A stretch of 64,000 nt of DNA from the NCBI GenBank assembly GCA_027922465.2, contig BQMF02000069.1, forward strand, positions 62,001 to 126,000. The letters are read 5' to 3'. Origin of the DNA: Turritopsis dohrnii. Its lineage: Eukaryota > Cnidaria > Hydrozoa > Anthoathecata > Oceaniidae. Position 1 is the stretch's first letter. Each line of letters starts with the position of its first letter. Both the position numbers and the translations under genes were made by a program. The notes under the pieces were generated by a model. The model was not told the DNA's origin. It saw only the letters and a program-made list of their open reading frames with translations, and made no database searches. Positions 1 to 12,579 of the stretch are shown here, in pieces.

Positions 1-640
1 GGCAATGTCTTCTTAGATAGCTTTGTGGAGAACGGCATGTATCCAGGGCCTGCAAGAGTGTTTCGGTGCGCAGACCTAAAAACAATATTCTGCATTAATT
101 GATATTGTCTTTGTCGGTTGGATTTTTGAATAGCTCTGGACCTACGATTTACTTTTTTGAAGTAGCGAGAATGGAATAGCCCCTATGCGGATGTCTTATA
201 ACTACTCTTCCGGGCTATGCACGCTCGAAATCAAGTCTGTGAGTTAGTGGATCCAAGGCTTCCGGGATCTTTGTTCCACAAGACGCTCTAAAAATAAGGA
301 GTCAACTATTATTTCCGTCAAAAACACATTAAGGAAGAAGGCGTAAATAAGTGTGTTCTGTAGAAAGAAACATCTTTTTACATCCTGTTTACATCCTTAC
401 TCGTCTTTTTGTTTTGTTTTGTTTTTCCTTATTTAGAGTTTAGAGTTTCAATTTCCAAATTTCCCTTCTTTAACTAATGTTTGCTATCTTTTGCTCAACA
501 ATCAATCTTGCGTTCCAATCAATCTTAGTTCAAATGGTTACGTTTCAGTGGGTTTATTCTTATTTTATCAACACACACATTTATGCAAGTATATACAAAT
601 GTAGAAGGCTTTATTATTTGCCATGACATTTGTTATTGTA
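1..640. other. No gene recognised
   Basis: No reading frame with recognisable protein similarity, no terminal inverted repeats and no tandem repeat could be supported here. The sequence is AT-rich non-coding DNA at the window edge. Confidence 0.5.
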
Positions 641-760
641 TAGTTCCATTTCCGCGCTTATAGCGTAGGAAATTGTTTGGTTTACACATTTTACACATTT
701 ACACGGATAATCCGTATATCGAAAAGGCAAGAGACCCTGGGTTCGAGGTTGCAAAACTTT
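641..760 (+). repeat. Dispersed repeat fragment (GCGCTTATAGCG family)
   Basis: The segment starting ATTTCCGCGCTTATAGCG is repeated at 39341-39480 in the same orientation, and the same family appears inverted at 33726-33860. A GGGTTCGAGG string near 740-750 resembles a tRNA B box, so a SINE origin was considered. No matching A box is visible, so the class is unassigned. Confidence 0.5.
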
Positions 761-2039
761 GCACATATTTCTGTTTTACCAGTAACTTGGAAAAGAATGC
801 CATTTTCTATTATACGCCCAGGGGTGCTTAATTGATAGAGGCGAATTCTTTTCTTACGTTTGATTGGCTATCCTCCATGCGCTCAACGCTGTTTATACAT
901 TGTTTGAAAATCGCTTGTGGTGTGACATCATCTTGTTTTTGTTGTAGGTGTGTGTTACAGGGCAGCATCATCTGTGATCATTCATCGATACGAAAAGATT
1001 GCTCACTCATCAATTGCCTTTTTATATATTTCCCCATAGGGCGAAATATATGTTAAAACCGGCATTTTCCTTCTCCTTCTTCTCCTCCTTCTTCTCCGTT
1101 CACTTTTATAGCCTCGGTTCAGTATTGAATTTTCGGCTACCCATAGTAGATAAGACTAGAGGCTAGTGTACCGTGAAGTAGTACGCCATTTTTTTCAGTC
1201 AGTGCAGATGGGCTTTGGAAGACTTCGCTTTTTTCTGCAAAACTTTTATAATGATTCAATAGATAAAACGTTAAATGATGGAAATAAATCGTTTTATTTC
1301 TTTAAATGTTTTATAAAAACTTTTGAATGAACGTGTAAAAAACAGAAAAACATCTGATACTGATGATGTTTTGTTTTTGTTGAAAACAATGATGTGTTTA
1401 TGATGATTGGTAATTAAATGCTTGGAACAACAAACCATTGAAGCTGTAATTTCAGTGCAAAGGTGAAAATTCATTATCAATAGCCAGGGTGAAGATTTAT
1501 TTAGTATGATCCTGATATAATGTAGCCCAACTGAACTGAAAGTACGATGATAATACAGCCATAAAAAGGAAACCCTTTTCATGTGGAGAACAACCAGTTC
1601 AACCAGTTAATTCAAAGAGTACATACAAAAACAGCAAGTAAATATATGATGTCGTATATGCAAGAAGAAGTTCAGAAAACCAATCACGTGTAATGTTTTA
1701 ATACACAGAGGAGGATTGAGACAAATCTTGAAATTGAAAGAATGCTGGCCGAGTGTGCTTCTCTGGACAGTTGTTTAATTCAACAACAGAAACATAGTTT
1801 ACTATGAATGAAGTATATGGTCATGCATCAGTATACATTTGATGCTGTATATATATATCATATTTTATTTTGCAAAATTAAATTTATATGACTGTCAATT
1901 TTCCTTTTAGAAACAACAAACATAAATCAAAACACAATCCAACATGACAGTCTGTAAATTTAATCAGGCCAGTCATTTTTATCACATAACACAATGACGG
2001 TGAACATAATTTTTTTGAACAGAGATGTTTATTCTGATA
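761..2039. other. Non-coding, no gene recognised
   Basis: Only short spurious frames are present. A pyrimidine-rich CTTCTC stretch lies at about 1066-1098. Confidence 0.45.
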
Positions 2040-2783
2040 CCTTAAGGAAAGAAATTGTTTACAGAAGAAATTTGTATGGAACTTTTTTTTTGCGAAATTT
2101 ATTTTTGCGGATTTCGCTCAAATCCACAAAAATAAATTCTGCAAAATTTTTGAAATGTTTCATCTATAAGGAATTGATCTTTCACTTTGGTTTGCATATA
2201 ACTGAACCCTAAACAGCATCTCGTCTTTACAAAACCATTGGAAAATGAAAAAGGAAATAAGTCGATGTTTTTGATCATCTAAGGACTCATTATTATTCTT
2301 ACAACCAGCATCTGCACTTGTGACAGGTTTCGTGCTTCATACTGTTGCTTTTACTTTGAGAAATAATGTCTGCAGTGGTATCACAGTTTTTATTGTTATT
2401 TTCACTTTTCGTTTATGGGAAGTAGACCCAGACTGAGTCATATTCTCAGTTGCTGGCGTTACATTGACCTCATCTGAAAAAAGATAAGACCCAGCCACAT
2501 AATCTGTTTGTTATAGTTTAATATTCTTTTTGATATTTTAACTGCTGAAAAATATTCCATAGATCTGCTCTTTCCATTCAACTAAAGTTTGTATATACAC
2601 CCAGGCACTAAATTAGGTGTTTCCTTACTTTCGATTTTATCAAATTTCTTGCATCCGCAAAAATTTAATTCTACAAAATCTCTTTTGAAGTTGTCAACCG
2701 CAAAAATTTATTCCACAAAATACAGCGTTTTGGGGTCATTTATCCGCAAAAATTTCTTTCGCAAATAATATCTTCCCTTAAGG
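2040..2783. mobile_element. MITE, CCTTAAGG family (copy 1)
   Basis: The left end reads CCTTAAGGAAAGAAATT and the right end is an imperfect inverted copy ending TCTTCCCTTAAGG. Subterminal strings such as TCCGCAAAAATTT repeat in opposite orientations near both ends. The element is about 744 bp and has no coding capacity. A second member with better-preserved ends lies at 32122-32500. The superfamily cannot be assigned from the ends alone. Confidence 0.55.
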
Positions 2784-3810
2784 CATATACTTGAATTTGG
2801 TTTTATAAGTTGTCATTTTAAGCCCATCTCTTTTTTAAAAATAACTCTTTTGTCCTAATTTGATACACATAATATTTCGTTAGTAGAGGTTGTGATTGCT
2901 TATGATAGTTATTTGCTTGTCTACCCCAAAGAATTATATTGTAGCTATCAAAATTAGTTTTAACAATTTTCTTTTCTTCTTTTGTACAGTAAACCTGCAT
3001 ACAAATTGATTGTATGATATTGTAAGATAGTTTTATCCGAGTTACAAAAAGCAAGTGTTCTGTTGAATTTCATTGTTTATCATGATTTTATGGTATAAAG
3101 GATGTCAAGCTTCTGCAGCAATAAAGATCATACATTTTGTTATGATGAAATTCTTTTACACAATGATGATATGCAGGGGAAATGTTAGTCACATTTAGGT
3201 CTTATAACTTTTAGCTAAGTGTCCATATAGTAACTTCTCACTAAAATTATAAGTTTTTTGTGGTATTAAATTCAGTTCCACCATGATTAGTAAGGACAGC
3301 ATTTTTATCTGAGTATCAGGTTGATGGTAGTTATACTGTAATTATTTTATCACACATTTTTCTCATGGTTATCAATGTACACACAATTATTGACAAAAAT
3401 TTCGCAACTTTGGGGAAATATATAGTCGCATTTTTGCGAATCTTGTTTTATTGCGCTTGTGAGTGAAAATTTTATTTCATTTTACAAGCATGCTTTATTA
3501 GCGCAATTGAATTGCAATGAATTCTATTGAATCATAAACTGTATGCAGTGACACATTTCTAACAAGCAAACCCAGCCTGGCCCTACTGACTCAAACAAAT
3601 TTAATAAAAACATTTGCGTCATAAACGTAGCTGGTTAGAAAACAATTAATGTATCGTGTTAAGCCGTAAACACGTGACCCGAAGCGAATATGACTTTCAC
3701 TTGAGTATGTTAAATGGTCGTTTGCGTGATGGCGGACGAAGTGAAACTCTGAGGTCATCTGTAACATCCATTGCGACCTATTAAAATGAGGTTTTCGCAA
3801 CCGCAGTGAA
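2784..3810. other. Non-coding, no gene recognised
   Basis: AT-rich sequence with short GCAAAAAT-type strings similar to those inside the preceding MITE. No supported gene. Confidence 0.4.
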
Positions 3811-4490
3811 ATTACACTTGTGGTGAAAAAAAAAGACCGGAGTGAAATTCAGGGTGCAGAGGGTTTCACTTTGTTGCCACCGCAGAAACACCCCAAGGTA
3901 TCTCTTTCCAAACTGCGACTTCGTATTTTCAAGCGAAATCTCGCTGACTCAAAGTACGTTTTTCCTATACAATGCAGTAGAATCCCGATAACTCGAACCC
4001 CCAATAACTCGAACCAATTTCGAATTCCCCTTCACCAATACTTTCTCATAACATACCCCGATAACTCGAACATTCGATAAGTCGAACTATTTTCTCGGTC
4101 CCGTGGGCGTTCGAGTTATCGGGATTCTACTGTACAATCCTACACAATTCATGCGATAATTCACGATTATAATATTCATTGGAATATTAAATTGCACTTG
4201 TGAAATTGCACTTGTGGTGAAAAAAAAACGACCGGAGTGAAATTCAGGGTGCAGAGGGTTTTACTTTGTTGCCACCGCAGAAACACCCCAAGGTATCTCT
4301 TTCCAAACTGCGACTACGTATTTTCAAGCGAAATCTCGCTGACTCAAAGTACGTTTTTCCTATACAATACAATCCTACACAATTCATGCGATAATTCACG
4401 ATTATAATGTTCATTGGAATATTAAATTGCACTTGTGGTGAAAAAAAACGACCGCTGTGAAATTCAGGGTGGAGAGGGTTTCACTTTGTT
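3811..4490 (+). repeat. Tandem duplication, ~221-bp unit
   Basis: A unit beginning ATTRCACTTGTGGTGAAAA occurs at 3811 and 4205, with a partial third copy from 4426. The units are nearly identical. The first is longer only because it holds the 158-bp insertion at 3975-4132. The second unit preserves the uninterrupted sequence. Confidence 0.85.
3975..4132. mobile_element. Small MITE with CAGTAGAATCCCG ends
   Basis: The 24-bp terminal inverted repeats begin CAGTAGAATCCCGATAACTC and end in the exact reverse complement. The sibling repeat unit at about 4360-4370 reads straight through (CTATACAATACAATCC), which gives the empty site. The target is TA; the left copy has mutated to TG. The CAGT end and TA target fit the Tc1/mariner-pogo group. 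Confidence 0.85.
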
Positions 4491-5588
4491 GTTCAGCTTG
4501 GAATAGAACTGCTTTCATCGAATGTTTATGGGCCTTTTCATTCATGAGGTCTGACGAAGGAGTGTACTTTCTATAGAAATATACACACAATTTCAATAAG
4601 AATGCAGTGACATTTTTGACGATTTTGCTCTTGTGAGCTTACTATGACTTACTATGACGTCTCCCAAATTCACGATGACTGAACGTTTCCAGTAAACATA
4701 ACAAATATACTATATACAGTTTATGTGTCACAACTCGAGTTCGAAAGATTTGTAACATGTATTAGAGACTGCAGATATTTAAATTTAAAAAATACATTCA
4801 TATCGATAACCTTTCTTGTTTTCTCATGATCACTCACCATTACACGTCATGTTTTAAATGCTACAAGAGCCAGATGGCGCAACACGGTAGCAGCAAAAGT
4901 ACTTGCCACAAGAATACTTTTAAATTTGAAATTTTACTTAAAGTTCTTAAACGTTCTGTAAACGTTATTTCTTGAGATATCTTACTGGTGGAAAACAGGC
5001 ATAAACGATATTATAATGTTTAAAATTACTAACTCATGTAAATAGGGTCTAATCGCAACACACCAGCAATTTAATTTATTAGAAGACAAAAGAATTATAC
5101 ATGCATGAGCTGTTTATAACGTACGTTTTTTTTATAAGAGCTTATGTAGAAAAAAAAATGTATGTTTTGAATTATAATTTTTTGAAACCGAAAATGAATT
5201 CAAACAGATAACTGCCTTTTTTTAACTCGATTTTTGAAAACCTTGATGTTCAAAGACAGAACCGATAGCTAACAAACGTAGAAAGTAATAAGAAAGTCTG
5301 ATCTGTGCTTTACTGACACGAAAAACATATCTATTTTCAAGTGCCAAAGTTTATTGATTCAGTACCATAAAAGTAACTAAAAGTCCCAGTTTTATGTAGA
5401 CCTATTTGATTAATATCCATTCCTTCATCAATTAAGTGATAAAATATCAAAGAAAACGTATTTTAAATGTATGTGATTGAAAACCTTCGAAAATTCAAAA
5501 GGCTGCGTTCGTTCATTAGAATGTATATTGAGTTTTTAGTGGGGACTCGCATACTCTAAATCGTAGGCTAAAAACTGCCGTTTCGGCC
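4491..5588. other. Non-coding with a short dispersed repeat
   Basis: A segment at about 4540-4625, containing TTCTATAGAAATATACACAC, recurs at about 5728-5810. No gene is seen in the rest. Confidence 0.45.
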
Positions 5589-5633
5589 GGAGTAGTAGTA
5601 GTAGTAGTAGTAGTAGTAGGAGTAGTAGTAGGA
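5589..5633 (+). repeat. AGT trinucleotide microsatellite
   Basis: About fourteen AGT repeats with two AGG interruptions. Confidence 0.95.
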
Positions 5634-5968
5634 GTCCAAGGGTGTTTTAATACGGTATTCGCTTACGCTGCTACCGTAATTAGGGATGTTTAGCCTTCCA
5701 ACCGGTACATTTGTTAAAACTTTCTGCGAACGAGTGCCTTTCTATAGAAATATACACACAATTTCAATGAAAGTGCTCTCCATCGCAGTGATTTTTGCCG
5801 ATTTTTCCGACTGGCCTGGCTCATATATCGGTATACGAATACGAAGAAGTTAAGCCGATGATACACGAGTCGATTAGTTGCTTTCGACTGAGTCGTACTT
5901 ATGTTGCGCATATTAAAAAGTTGCCGATACAAAGGTGATACACGCAAGTGATTTTTTCTTTCTGCATC

Positions 5969-6079
5969 ATGTATTCAGACAGTGAAGAAGAGGTTGCAGC
6001 TGCTGCTATCATCATCGTGGCTTGCCAAGAAAAAAAGAAACGTAAAAAAAGAGTATGGACAAAATCTTGGCTGAAGAAA
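5969..6079 (+). pseudogene. PIF/Harbinger transposase N-terminus, truncated
   Basis: The ATG at 5969 starts MYSDSEEEVAAAAI, followed by a lysine/arginine tract and VWTKSWLKK. An acidic start, alanine/isoleucine stretch, basic tract and W-x3-WL is the usual N-terminal layout of PIF/Harbinger (DDE_Tnp_4) transposases. The frame is broken immediately after WLKK by the TTA-repeat tail of a LINE fragment. The catalytic DDE domain is absent. Fragment of a dead transposon; family call is from motif layout. Confidence 0.6.
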
Positions 6080-6470
6080 ATTATTATTATTATTATAAAC
6101 GTATTTATACAGGTTGACTTTTTCAGAAATTAAAATTCTGCTATCAATAAAGGACCTGTTTTATAAATCATATACAATAAAAAACTAAAATATACAAAAA
6201 AGATAGCAAGACTAATTAGACAGCCGAATAAATTAAACTTTTAAATTTACAGATAGATTCTTCTCTTCTTAAGTTGTCAGACAATTCATTGAAGGTCAGG
6301 GCACCTTGGACAGCAAATGATCGTCTTCCAGACTCAGTTCTTGATTTTGGAACAACCAAACGATTCCCATTTCCTCGTGTTGTAATGCTATGTTGGAATC
6401 TTTCGAAATGGAATAAATTGTTTTTGATTCCATGCAAAGAAAGAATTGATTTCCAAAGAAAGTACTTTGG
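6080..6470 (-). mobile_element. 5'-truncated LINE fragment (family A, copy 2)
   Basis: On the minus strand this ends in CCTGTATAAATACG followed by a (TAA)n tail at 6080-6097, the same 3' end as the LINEs at 34086 and 59781. The minus frame at 6216-6437 contains HGIKNNLFHFERFQHSITTR and then SFAVQGALTFNELS. This is the C-terminal tail seen after the reverse transcriptase of family A, where the matching stretch reads SFKFQGAKIYNELS. Only the last ~80 codons survive. Confidence 0.7.
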
Positions 6471-6489
6471 AGTTTACGACACACTTGTT

Positions 6490-6680
6490 ACACCGTCAAA
6501 TGTAGTAACTCCGACATATGTAGTAACTCCGACAAATGTAGTAAACTTTCATGTATGTAACTCCGTCATATGTAGTAAAATTCAACGACAAATGTAGTAA
6601 CGCTATATGTAGTAAAGGTCAACGACAAATGTAGTAACTCCGACAAATGTAGTAAGCCTCCGCTATATGTAGTAAACCTT
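6490..6680 (+). repeat. Short tandem repeat, AATGTAGTAACTCCGAC
   Basis: About ten imperfect copies of a 15-18 bp motif built on ATGTAGTAA, with alternating CTCCGACA and CGCTATAT linkers. Confidence 0.85.
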
Positions 6681-6689
6681 TACAGCCGC

Positions 6690-7277
6690 AGTTGTAGTTG
6701 TGGCTGAGGCTTAAAACTTGGCAGGTGACATATTGTTAAAATTCTTAGGCCATACTTGGTACTGATGACGTCATTATGACGTCACAGGTACTTTCTAGAA
6801 AAGCAATTTCCTACTACAGTTGAAGCTCAAACCTTGGCACAGGGGATTGATACATTACAAGAATTAAAATGCTTGGACAAAATTTGGTACTGGCGACGTC
6901 ATTATGACGTCACAAGGATTTTTTTAAAAAACAACTTCCCACCATATTTGAAGCTCAAAACTTGGCACAAAGGATTGTTACATTACAAAAATTAAAATGC
7001 TTGGACCAAATTTGGTACTGGTGACGTCATTATGACGTCACAAGGATTTTTTGAAAACGCAATTTTTCACCACAGTTGAAGTATAAAACTTGGCACGAGG
7101 TATTGTTACATTCCAAGAACAAATTATTTGGACCAAATTTGGTACTGATGACGTCATTATGACGTCACAAAACTTTTTAGGAAAGCTACTTCCACATGTA
7201 ATTGGAGCTTAGAATTTAGCACGGAGAATTATCACATTGCAAGAATTAAAATGCTTGGACCAAATTTGGTACTGATG
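6690..7277 (+). repeat. ~125-bp tandem repeat with paired TGACGTCA palindromes
   Basis: Five copies share the string CTTGGACCAAATTTGGTACTG. In four of them it is followed by TGACGTCATTATGACGTCA, two CRE-like palindromes with centres 11 bp apart (first copy at 6766-6773 and 6777-6784). The cores lie near 6766, 6893, 7022 and 7149. The fifth copy is cut at 7277 by a MITE. TGACGTCA is the CREB/ATF consensus. Function here is unknown. Confidence 0.85.
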
Positions 7278-7650
7278 AAGGTTTCTATTAGTCTTTTTCT
7301 AAATATAATACAATTTTCTATTTCATGTTCCTAGGTAAGCTATCCTGTTTTTATAAAGCTCCGGAATCTTGAAGCACAGCTCATCTTCCTCATCAGCTTA
7401 TACCCATTTTATTAATCAATAGATGACCACTTTTTTAATTGACTAGTCGAATTTAAAATATTGTATGATTCTAAAATTTGTATACTATCAAGCTGACGAT
7501 AAAAAGGAAACACAGATATTTTTATTATTTCGCAAGGCCAAGTAAAAGTTTTTATTATGAAGTTCAGGTACAAACAACATAAAGATTTTTAATATGGGAA
7601 CTTGAAATAGAAAATTGTATTATATTTAGAAAAAGACTAACAGAAACCTT
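7278..7650. mobile_element. MITE with ~55-bp terminal inverted repeats
   Basis: The left end AAGGTTTCTATTAGTC runs for about 55 bp and is matched by its reverse complement ending CAGAAACCTT at 7650, with only a few mismatches. The 373-bp element interrupts the fifth copy of the adjacent tandem repeat. I could not define a clear target duplication. Confidence 0.8.
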
Positions 7651-8149
7651 ACGCATTTTTTTAAATCGATGTAAGCATACCGTTTTTGTAGTCGTTCATA
7701 TCTGATTTGAAGCATCAAAAACTGCTTATTTATCACGAATAACTACTAAGAATATTAGTTTCACGTAGATTATCAGTTTGGATCATAAATGTTCTTGATT
7801 CTTTTAAGTTTTACAGCCGTACTACAACCTCTTCTATATCCATATATTCAACCAAGAAATTTTCTCAGATCTACGCGTGCTTCTTCGCTTCCATTTTTAA
7901 AGCAACTACGGAAAACGTAAGAACGTTGCATAAGACTCACATGAAACAACATTTCTACCTTGGCATCTGCGATTTAGCCATATGTTAATTATTCCTTTCA
8001 CTAGAGCTTATATTTTACACTTTTAGAGTCTTTTCAAGCAAAGTACTTGTATACAATGAATATAGTGTGAGTTTAGACTGTTAAATCATAAAAAGAATGT
8101 AAGTTGGAAACATTAATTATTTGAGTGGCTATTTCCCATCGACAAAAAT
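7651..8149. other. Non-coding, no gene recognised
   Basis: No supported feature. Confidence 0.4.
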
Positions 8150-10519
8150 TGGTCTAGGTTTGGACAGTGAAAAAAAAAGAAAAAAAAAACAAAACAAGAT
8201 GCCCTTACGGGCAGAAGGATTTCTGCAAAATCAGCTGAAGTATGAAAATGGAAGACTAACAATAACATTCTTGAAACTTGAAAGATTTTGAATGATTGAA
8301 CAATACAATACAACATTGACTGCTGCTCAGTGTAGACTGCACACAGCAGGTGGGGATTGTGACACACAAATTAAAATGAGATTTGTTATTGAAATTTTGA
8401 AGTTAAATATGTTCAAACAGCTAGCCAAAGGTGTGCTACCAGTGAAAATTTTCATGACTAAATGATTTGAAATTATATGTTGACTCTTTTGAATGTTTGA
8501 ATGAGAGTGAGAAATGTAAAAAGTACTTTTATAATTACATAAACAATACACAAATTACATATAAAAGATACGCATGACATAACAATCAACCCAAAATGAC
8601 CTAATTTAATCTAACACAATAGAAGAAAAGTTTATAAAAATTCTTTTAGAAATTCGAAAAGGTTGAATGATCTTTACAAGGCATGCCGAAAGTGTACTAT
8701 GTAAAACTTTATTGCATATATACATCTGAATGACATGAAACATTGTTTATTTTGGATATACAACATACGATTAAGTTTATATTGATCTTTTCTGATATCA
8801 CAGTGATTACGTATGAAAATCATGTAATATGCTTTAAACATTTGATATGTACTTCCAATCTTCTTAATTACATACAAACAGAATTCCCAATGTTGCAAAT
8901 ACAAAAAATAATCAAAGATCTTCATCATTAAAAGTATATGCTCTATAAATTTATACCAAAATTTACCAAAATTTTGTATTGTGTTACTAATAGTACAGTA
9001 ATTTGAATTTATACACAGAACATTTCAATTTGCCAGGATGATGATCAGGGCTACATTACAAAACAAAACGCGATTATAGAAAAAACATCAACAAACAAAT
9101 CAACAAACATAACATAATAATAAATACGTATTTTATACTGACGCTCGACCCACACACAAGCCACATACAAACAGGAACAAATTCACAACAGATAACATGA
9201 GCAAATAAAAACGTTCAACTACAAAGAAACATATCAACTGTGACTAACAATACAATACGACATTAACACTACATACACGGGTCCACACAGCACGTAAAAA
9301 TTGAACACAACATAATTGTTCATTAACAATCGTGATTAGGAAGATCATTCGTAAATGGGGGCATTGTCAGTATATCTTAGCTAAACAATCATCAAGCAAA
9401 AGTGGTGCAGAGCTGAGGAGAAAAAGGTGTTAAAGTATTACAACCCAAACAAGAAACAAAAAAATTCTTTCGTATCTAGAAAGGCTTAAACATTGAAACA
9501 TTTTCCCCTAATACAAACACATAGCTCTTTGACTCAAAACTTCTGAAGTTGCAACTTTTTAGTTAGAAAAGAATTATCACACTACAGTTATTAAGTGTAC
9601 GTACTCCCCAGAGCTTCATGAAAGCATAATTGACACTACAAAAACTTTAAACTATATATACCACCAGACCTATATTTATTAACATCTGAATGAAAAATAC
9701 TTACTTTATTTTGGAATAAAGTATACAGAATAATGTTAAGTGTACATTGATCATTTCTGATTTCAAAGTAATTACGTGAGTATATCATATACATACTTCA
9801 AACATTAAAGATTGCTATCAATCTTCCTAATTACCAATGGACTAATTTCAAACAAAAAAGTAAACACAAATTTTGATCATGAAAAATACAAAACTGAAAG
9901 TTGAATGTTTTTTACAGGATGTGAAGTGTTTCGAATTATATATCAAAATTAGGAAGGCTGTCCATAATTATAGACATTGATAACCTAAAAACTACTGATC
10001 ACCGACAAAAAACAATACTGCATTTCAAAGCATTATACAAGCACATAAGCTTAAAATATAGCTAGAGTGAAACATTAGCTAAAGATATAAAAGGTGATGC
10101 TGAGCAGGCAGACATTTGGAGCTGAGATGGAACTTAAGCTGAGCTGTACGCATCATGAGCTTAAAAAACATTACAGCCCACATTTGAAACGAACATTGAT
10201 CTTTTTTTAGAAAAAATCTCAGACATTAGTCACAAAAACATTCTATTTATAAAACGAAACGAAAAATCTCCATTGAATCATAATAATATAATGTAAGATA
10301 ATAATAAATTACTGCTACAAATTTTATTCTTCGTCTTCAGTTTTGGAAATGTGCTTCTAATTCTACTGACTAAAGCTGCTTTGGGATCCTTTTGGTTGGT
10401 TATTTGTTGTGAGTTTCTTCTTCGACTGAAATGCGTGACTTTGACTTTGGCTTCGTGTAAACATTCGCACGAGATTTCAAAAAACCGCTAGGTTTGGACA
10501 GCAGAAAAAAAAAAAGAAA

Positions 10520-10975
10520 AACAAAGCCGGTTTTAAAGTATTTCTTGCTTTCGCAGAAATCCAAAAAACACGAACGGTTTCAAAGTATTCCTTGCTTACG
10601 CAGGAATACAAAAAAAAACAAAAAAAAACACGAACGGTTTCAAAGTATTCCTTGCTTACGCAGGAATACAAAAACACGAACGGTTTCAAAGTATTCCTTG
10701 CTTACGCAGGAATACAACAACACGAACGGTTTCAAAGTATTCCTTGCTTACGAAGGAATACAAAAAACACGAACGGTTTCAAAGTATTCCTTGCTTACGC
10801 AGGAATACAAAAAAAAACACGAACGGTTTCAAAGTATTCCTTGCTTACGCAGGAATACAAAAAAAAAAAAAAAAAAAAAAAAACACGAACGGTTTCAAAG
10901 TATTCCTTGCTTACGCAGGAATACAAAAACCCAGAGCCGGTTTTAATGTAGTTCTTGCTTTCGCAGAAATCCAAA
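10520..10975 (-). repeat. Hairpin minisatellite, nine copies
   Basis: Seven copies of GAACGGTTTCAAAGTATTCC continuing TTGCTTACGCAGGAATACA are flanked on both sides by the variant AGTATTTCTTGCTTTCGCAG. Copies are joined by poly-A runs of 4 to about 24 bases, spaced 46-64 bp. Each copy folds as TATTCCT-loop-AGGAATA. In the flanking variants the stem becomes ATTTCT-loop-AGAAAT, a paired C-G to T-A change. Long open frames here are translations of the repeat, not genes. Confidence 0.9.
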
Positions 10976-11624
10976 AAAGAACAAGATGCCCTTGCAGGCA
11001 TAAGGATTTCTGCAAAACCAGCTGAAGCATGAAACCCTAGAAATCTATGAAAGCATCAATGATACATACTATAGATCAAAAAAATATTAAAGCTCCTCTT
11101 TCCTGTTGAGCATTTTGAACACTTTACACACAAACGTTAACAAGATTTTATACTACTTTTATGGTTATGGAGAGACGATTGCTTAATGAATGAAACTTTA
11201 AGTATCAAAATGAAAGTAGTTTTTTCTTGAAAACAAACATATTCTATACTGTAGATCAAAAATAGATAAGACAAAAATACTTTTAAAAAGTGTGAATAGG
11301 GCTTAACTAAAAACAACATAAGCTATTACATACAAAGAAAAGAAAGGTGCGAATCGTAACCATGGATACGCGATTTATATGACAGTTTTTTAAAAAAAGA
11401 ATCTATGTATAAGAACGAAAGAAAAAAAACACAAACTTTTTCGAAAAAAATATAAGAAGCAAATTAAAAAATTTATCAGAAATACTATGTTTTAAAGTAA
11501 CTACGTATCTACCTAAGCTAGCTACTAAGCATTTAAAAATTTTACCTTTTAAAAGTTTAATTATGAGCCACTTCGATGAATTTTTGTATTTCTCAAGTTT
11601 GCCTCAAAGCTTTGCTTGGTCAGC

Positions 11625-11697
11625 TAGGATTATCTAGGATAAGCTAGGATAGGCTAGGAAGCTAGGGTAAGATAGGATCAGCTAGGATCAGCTAGAG
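11625..11697 (+). repeat. Short tandem repeat, GCTAGGATAA/C
   Basis: About seven imperfect 10-bp copies of GCTAGGAT with variable spacing. Confidence 0.85.
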
Positions 11698-12579
11698 GCT
11701 TGCTGACAAACCTCACACAGACCTCACTTTTACTCCGATGTACCCAGATATAAGCCTACAATTAAGCAAATGGGAAGATAAAAAAAGCACTAAGAAGAAA
11801 GCTTACCAAAAGATAGAAGTTTCAAATACCGATGTTAGAAAAGTTTTCGATTTCTGTATCCGCAATTACAACCAGTCGCCAGAAGTTTCTCGTGGAAGAA
11901 ACTTCGTGCTACGAAAAAATGGCTTTACGCATAGATGTAATGAATCCATGTAGGCGCACGCACGAAATTTCAAAAAACCGCTAGGTTTGGACAGCAGAAA
12001 AAAAAGAGAACAAGATGCCTTAACAGGCAAAAGGATTTCTGCCAAAATCTGCTGAAATATGAAAGAAAAAGCATATGACATATTTGAAAAAGGTTATGTG
12101 ATTTCCAAAATAAAAAATCACATTTCTAATGTATATAATCCCTAGGACATTGTCAAAAGATAAGTGACACTATGAGAGACTTATAGTATACTGCTAATAA
12201 ACTGGATTACATCTGAATGACATTAAATATTCTTTATTTTGTTGATAAGAAATAATATCAAAGATATATTGATCCTTTCAGATATCACAATGTATATGCA
12301 CGTAACTCATAAACTGTAAAAGTTCTGAATTTCTGAATTTGATACTTGGTGTCAATCTTCCTAGCAGACTTCCTAAATTACAAGCACAAAAATGCATGCA
12401 GATTTTGGCCATGCAAAATACATCCACATAGACCAAAACCAACATTATAACTGTTGTAGTTTGTTTTGATTAGTAATACGGAAAGCACTTACAAACATTC
12501 TTGATCTGAGTTATCATTCATGACCTGTATATAAAAATTCTTGAAGAAATTCAAAAAAAGGTTGAATGATTTTTACGAC

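Noticed and set aside
721..755. tRNA or tRNA-derived SINE at a GGTTCGAGG string
   Set aside because: A B-box-like string alone. No A box at the right distance and no cloverleaf could be drawn.
6766..6784. Hammerhead ribozyme core (CTGATGA near the repeat)
   Set aside because: CTGATGA is present, but the required CGAAA and cleavage-site parts are not in position; the sequence is explained by the TGACGTCA palindromes.
10494..10951. Overlapping 119-150 codon open frames
   Set aside because: They are three-frame translations of the hairpin minisatellite and its poly-A joints (FQSIPCLRRNTK repeats), with no independent coding signal.
11738..11953. 71-codon frame MYPDISLQLSKW
   Set aside because: Open and lysine-rich, but inside the repeat array, with no similarity and not conserved in other units.
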